From: Cyanobium gracile_A
Lineage (GTDB): Bacteria > Cyanobacteriota > Cyanobacteriia > PCC-6307 > Cyanobiaceae
DNA: 64,000 nt
Assembly (NCBI RefSeq): GCF_034931305.1
Contig: NZ_JAYGHY010000002.1
Coordinates: 60,514-124,513, forward strand
Reading direction: 5' to 3'
The notes beneath the pieces are model-generated. The model searched no databases and was not told the origin of the DNA. It worked only from the letters and a program-made list of their open reading frames with translations. Made by a program: the position numbers and the translations under genes. Positions 63,496 to 64,000 of this stretch are shown here, one piece after another (within the stretch, counting starts at the first letter, position 1; every line of letters begins with the position of its first letter).

Positions 63496-63774
63496 TCAGT
63501 CCGGCAGGTCCTCCTGTCGTCCCGTCAGCAGGGTCTGCACCATCAGCCGCAGGGTCGTCCGGTTGCCGCCGGCGGCCCGCCAGCTTTCCAGCCACTGGAG
63601 CAGGGGCGAGGTCGTCTCCGCGTCGTCGCTCTGGCCGATGCCCAGCCGTTCCAGGAAGGCGCTGGCATCGTCGAGGCAGGAGCCCCCCTCGCCGAAGCCA
63701 TCCAGCAGCGGATCAAGCGCGGCCAGCAAGGTCTCCAGTTCGGCGGTGCTCAGCTCCGGCAGAGGCTCGATCAT
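63496..63774 (-). CDS. hypothetical acidic helical protein, 92 aa
   Basis: 92 aa. Acidic and mostly helical: STAELETLLAALDPLLDGFGEGGSCLDDASAFLERLGIG, then SPLLQWLESWRAAGGNRTTLRLMVQTLLTGRQEDLPD. It converges on folP (14 bp). No family recognised. Confidence 0.55.
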   Translation of the reverse strand: MIEPLPELSTAELETLLAALDPLLDGFGEGGSCLDDASAFLERLGIGQSDDAETTSPLLQWLESWRAAGGNRTTLRLMVQTLLTGRQEDLPD

Positions 63775-63943
63775 CGAAGCAGGCTGGGGCGGCGTTGCCG
63801 TTCATCGCCCCCAGCATGACGCCTGGACGGCGTTTTCCCGCCGGCCCGCGGCGGCCGCCCGACGCCGACGCCCCTAGGAGTCTGTCGCGCATAGACCAGC
63901 GCCCAAGCCCTCCACAGCCGCTCCTAAATCTGCCCAAATCCCT

Positions 63944-63972
63944 TTGACTGCAATGGTTCTCAGCCGCACAAT
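63944..63972 (+). promoter_or_regulatory. probable sigma-70 promoter near the right edge
   Basis: TTGACT (63944-63949), 17-bp spacer, CACAAT (63967-63972). Both boxes and the spacer are good. Predicted transcription start about 63979. Confidence 0.55.
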
Positions 63973-63977
63973 GGGGC

Positions 63978-64000
63978 ATGGTCAAGCCCAAGTCCTTCCG
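63978..64000 (+). CDS. possible start of a gene leaving the window
   Basis: ATG 63978 opens a frame MVKPKSF to the window edge. It coincides with the expected transcription start of the promoter at 63944, so it is either a leaderless start or not the true start. Seven codons are too few for a name. Confidence 0.3.

Overview
The window is GC-rich (mostly well above 60% by eye) bacterial chromosome. It almost certainly comes from a unicellular cyanobacterium of the Cyanobium/Synechococcus type. The evidence is an orange carotenoid protein with its recovery protein and a beta-carotene ketolase, a phycobilisome rod linker, two high-light-inducible proteins, a Gly-rich RRM protein, several cyanobacteria-restricted families (DUF2811, DUF2973, DUF3318, DUF3386, DUF6447, CGLD27/Ycf36), and HIP1 palindromes (GCGATCGC, e.g. 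565-572, 579-586, 4460-4467, 8427-8434). The assignment to a genus is inference; no rRNA is present.

Layout, left to right. 1-5911: a truncated lipase-like gene, an overlapping pair resembling carotenoid-glycoside enzymes (CrtQ-like glycosyltransferase and CrtO-like acyltransferase), a decayed copy of a GH3 glucosidase tail, a low-GC glycosyltransferase and an intact GH3 glucosidase. 6266-9145: an Hli protein, then a copper-type P-ATPase coupled to a membrane cupredoxin. 9330-15193: secreted and membrane proteins, a photolyase, a second Hli protein with possible RpaB (HLR1-like) sites, and hypotheticals. 15263-20780: PPOX flavoprotein, methyltransferase, VOC protein, and an ABC-2 exporter operon ending in a PfkB-type sugar kinase.

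21011-26513 is a photoprotection/light-harvesting block: a CpcL-like membrane-anchored phycobilisome linker, OCP, CrtW ketolase and FRP, followed by an RRM RNA-binding protein. 26492-38601 is the accessory-looking part: transglutaminase-like protein, BASS transporter, a three-gene operon of two FGly-type sulfatases plus an outer-membrane channel, a short gene graveyard (pentapeptide and DUF1622-like remnants), a pair of low-complexity secreted proteins and a Nif11-like small protein. 38549-43966 (minus) is a stress cluster: CPA2 antiporter with universal-stress domains, a stand-alone USP, and an ADP-forming acyl-CoA synthetase fused to a GNAT acetyltransferase.

44095-64000 is mostly housekeeping: a PaO-like Rieske oxygenase, long-form CbiX chelatase, GMC oxidoreductase, initiator tRNA-Met, the asparaginase/CGLD27/RsfS/DUF3318 group, carB, a COG2984-type ABC uptake operon, a lipid-exporter-like ABC protein, an S4 RNA-binding protein, tpiA and folP. 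I see no CRISPR array, insertion sequence, prophage or rRNA. The most interesting parts are the OCP-CrtW-FRP cassette beside CpcL with a strong hairpin between ocp and crtW, the CrtQ/CrtO-like pair, the sulfatase operon, and the USP/acetyltransferase cluster.
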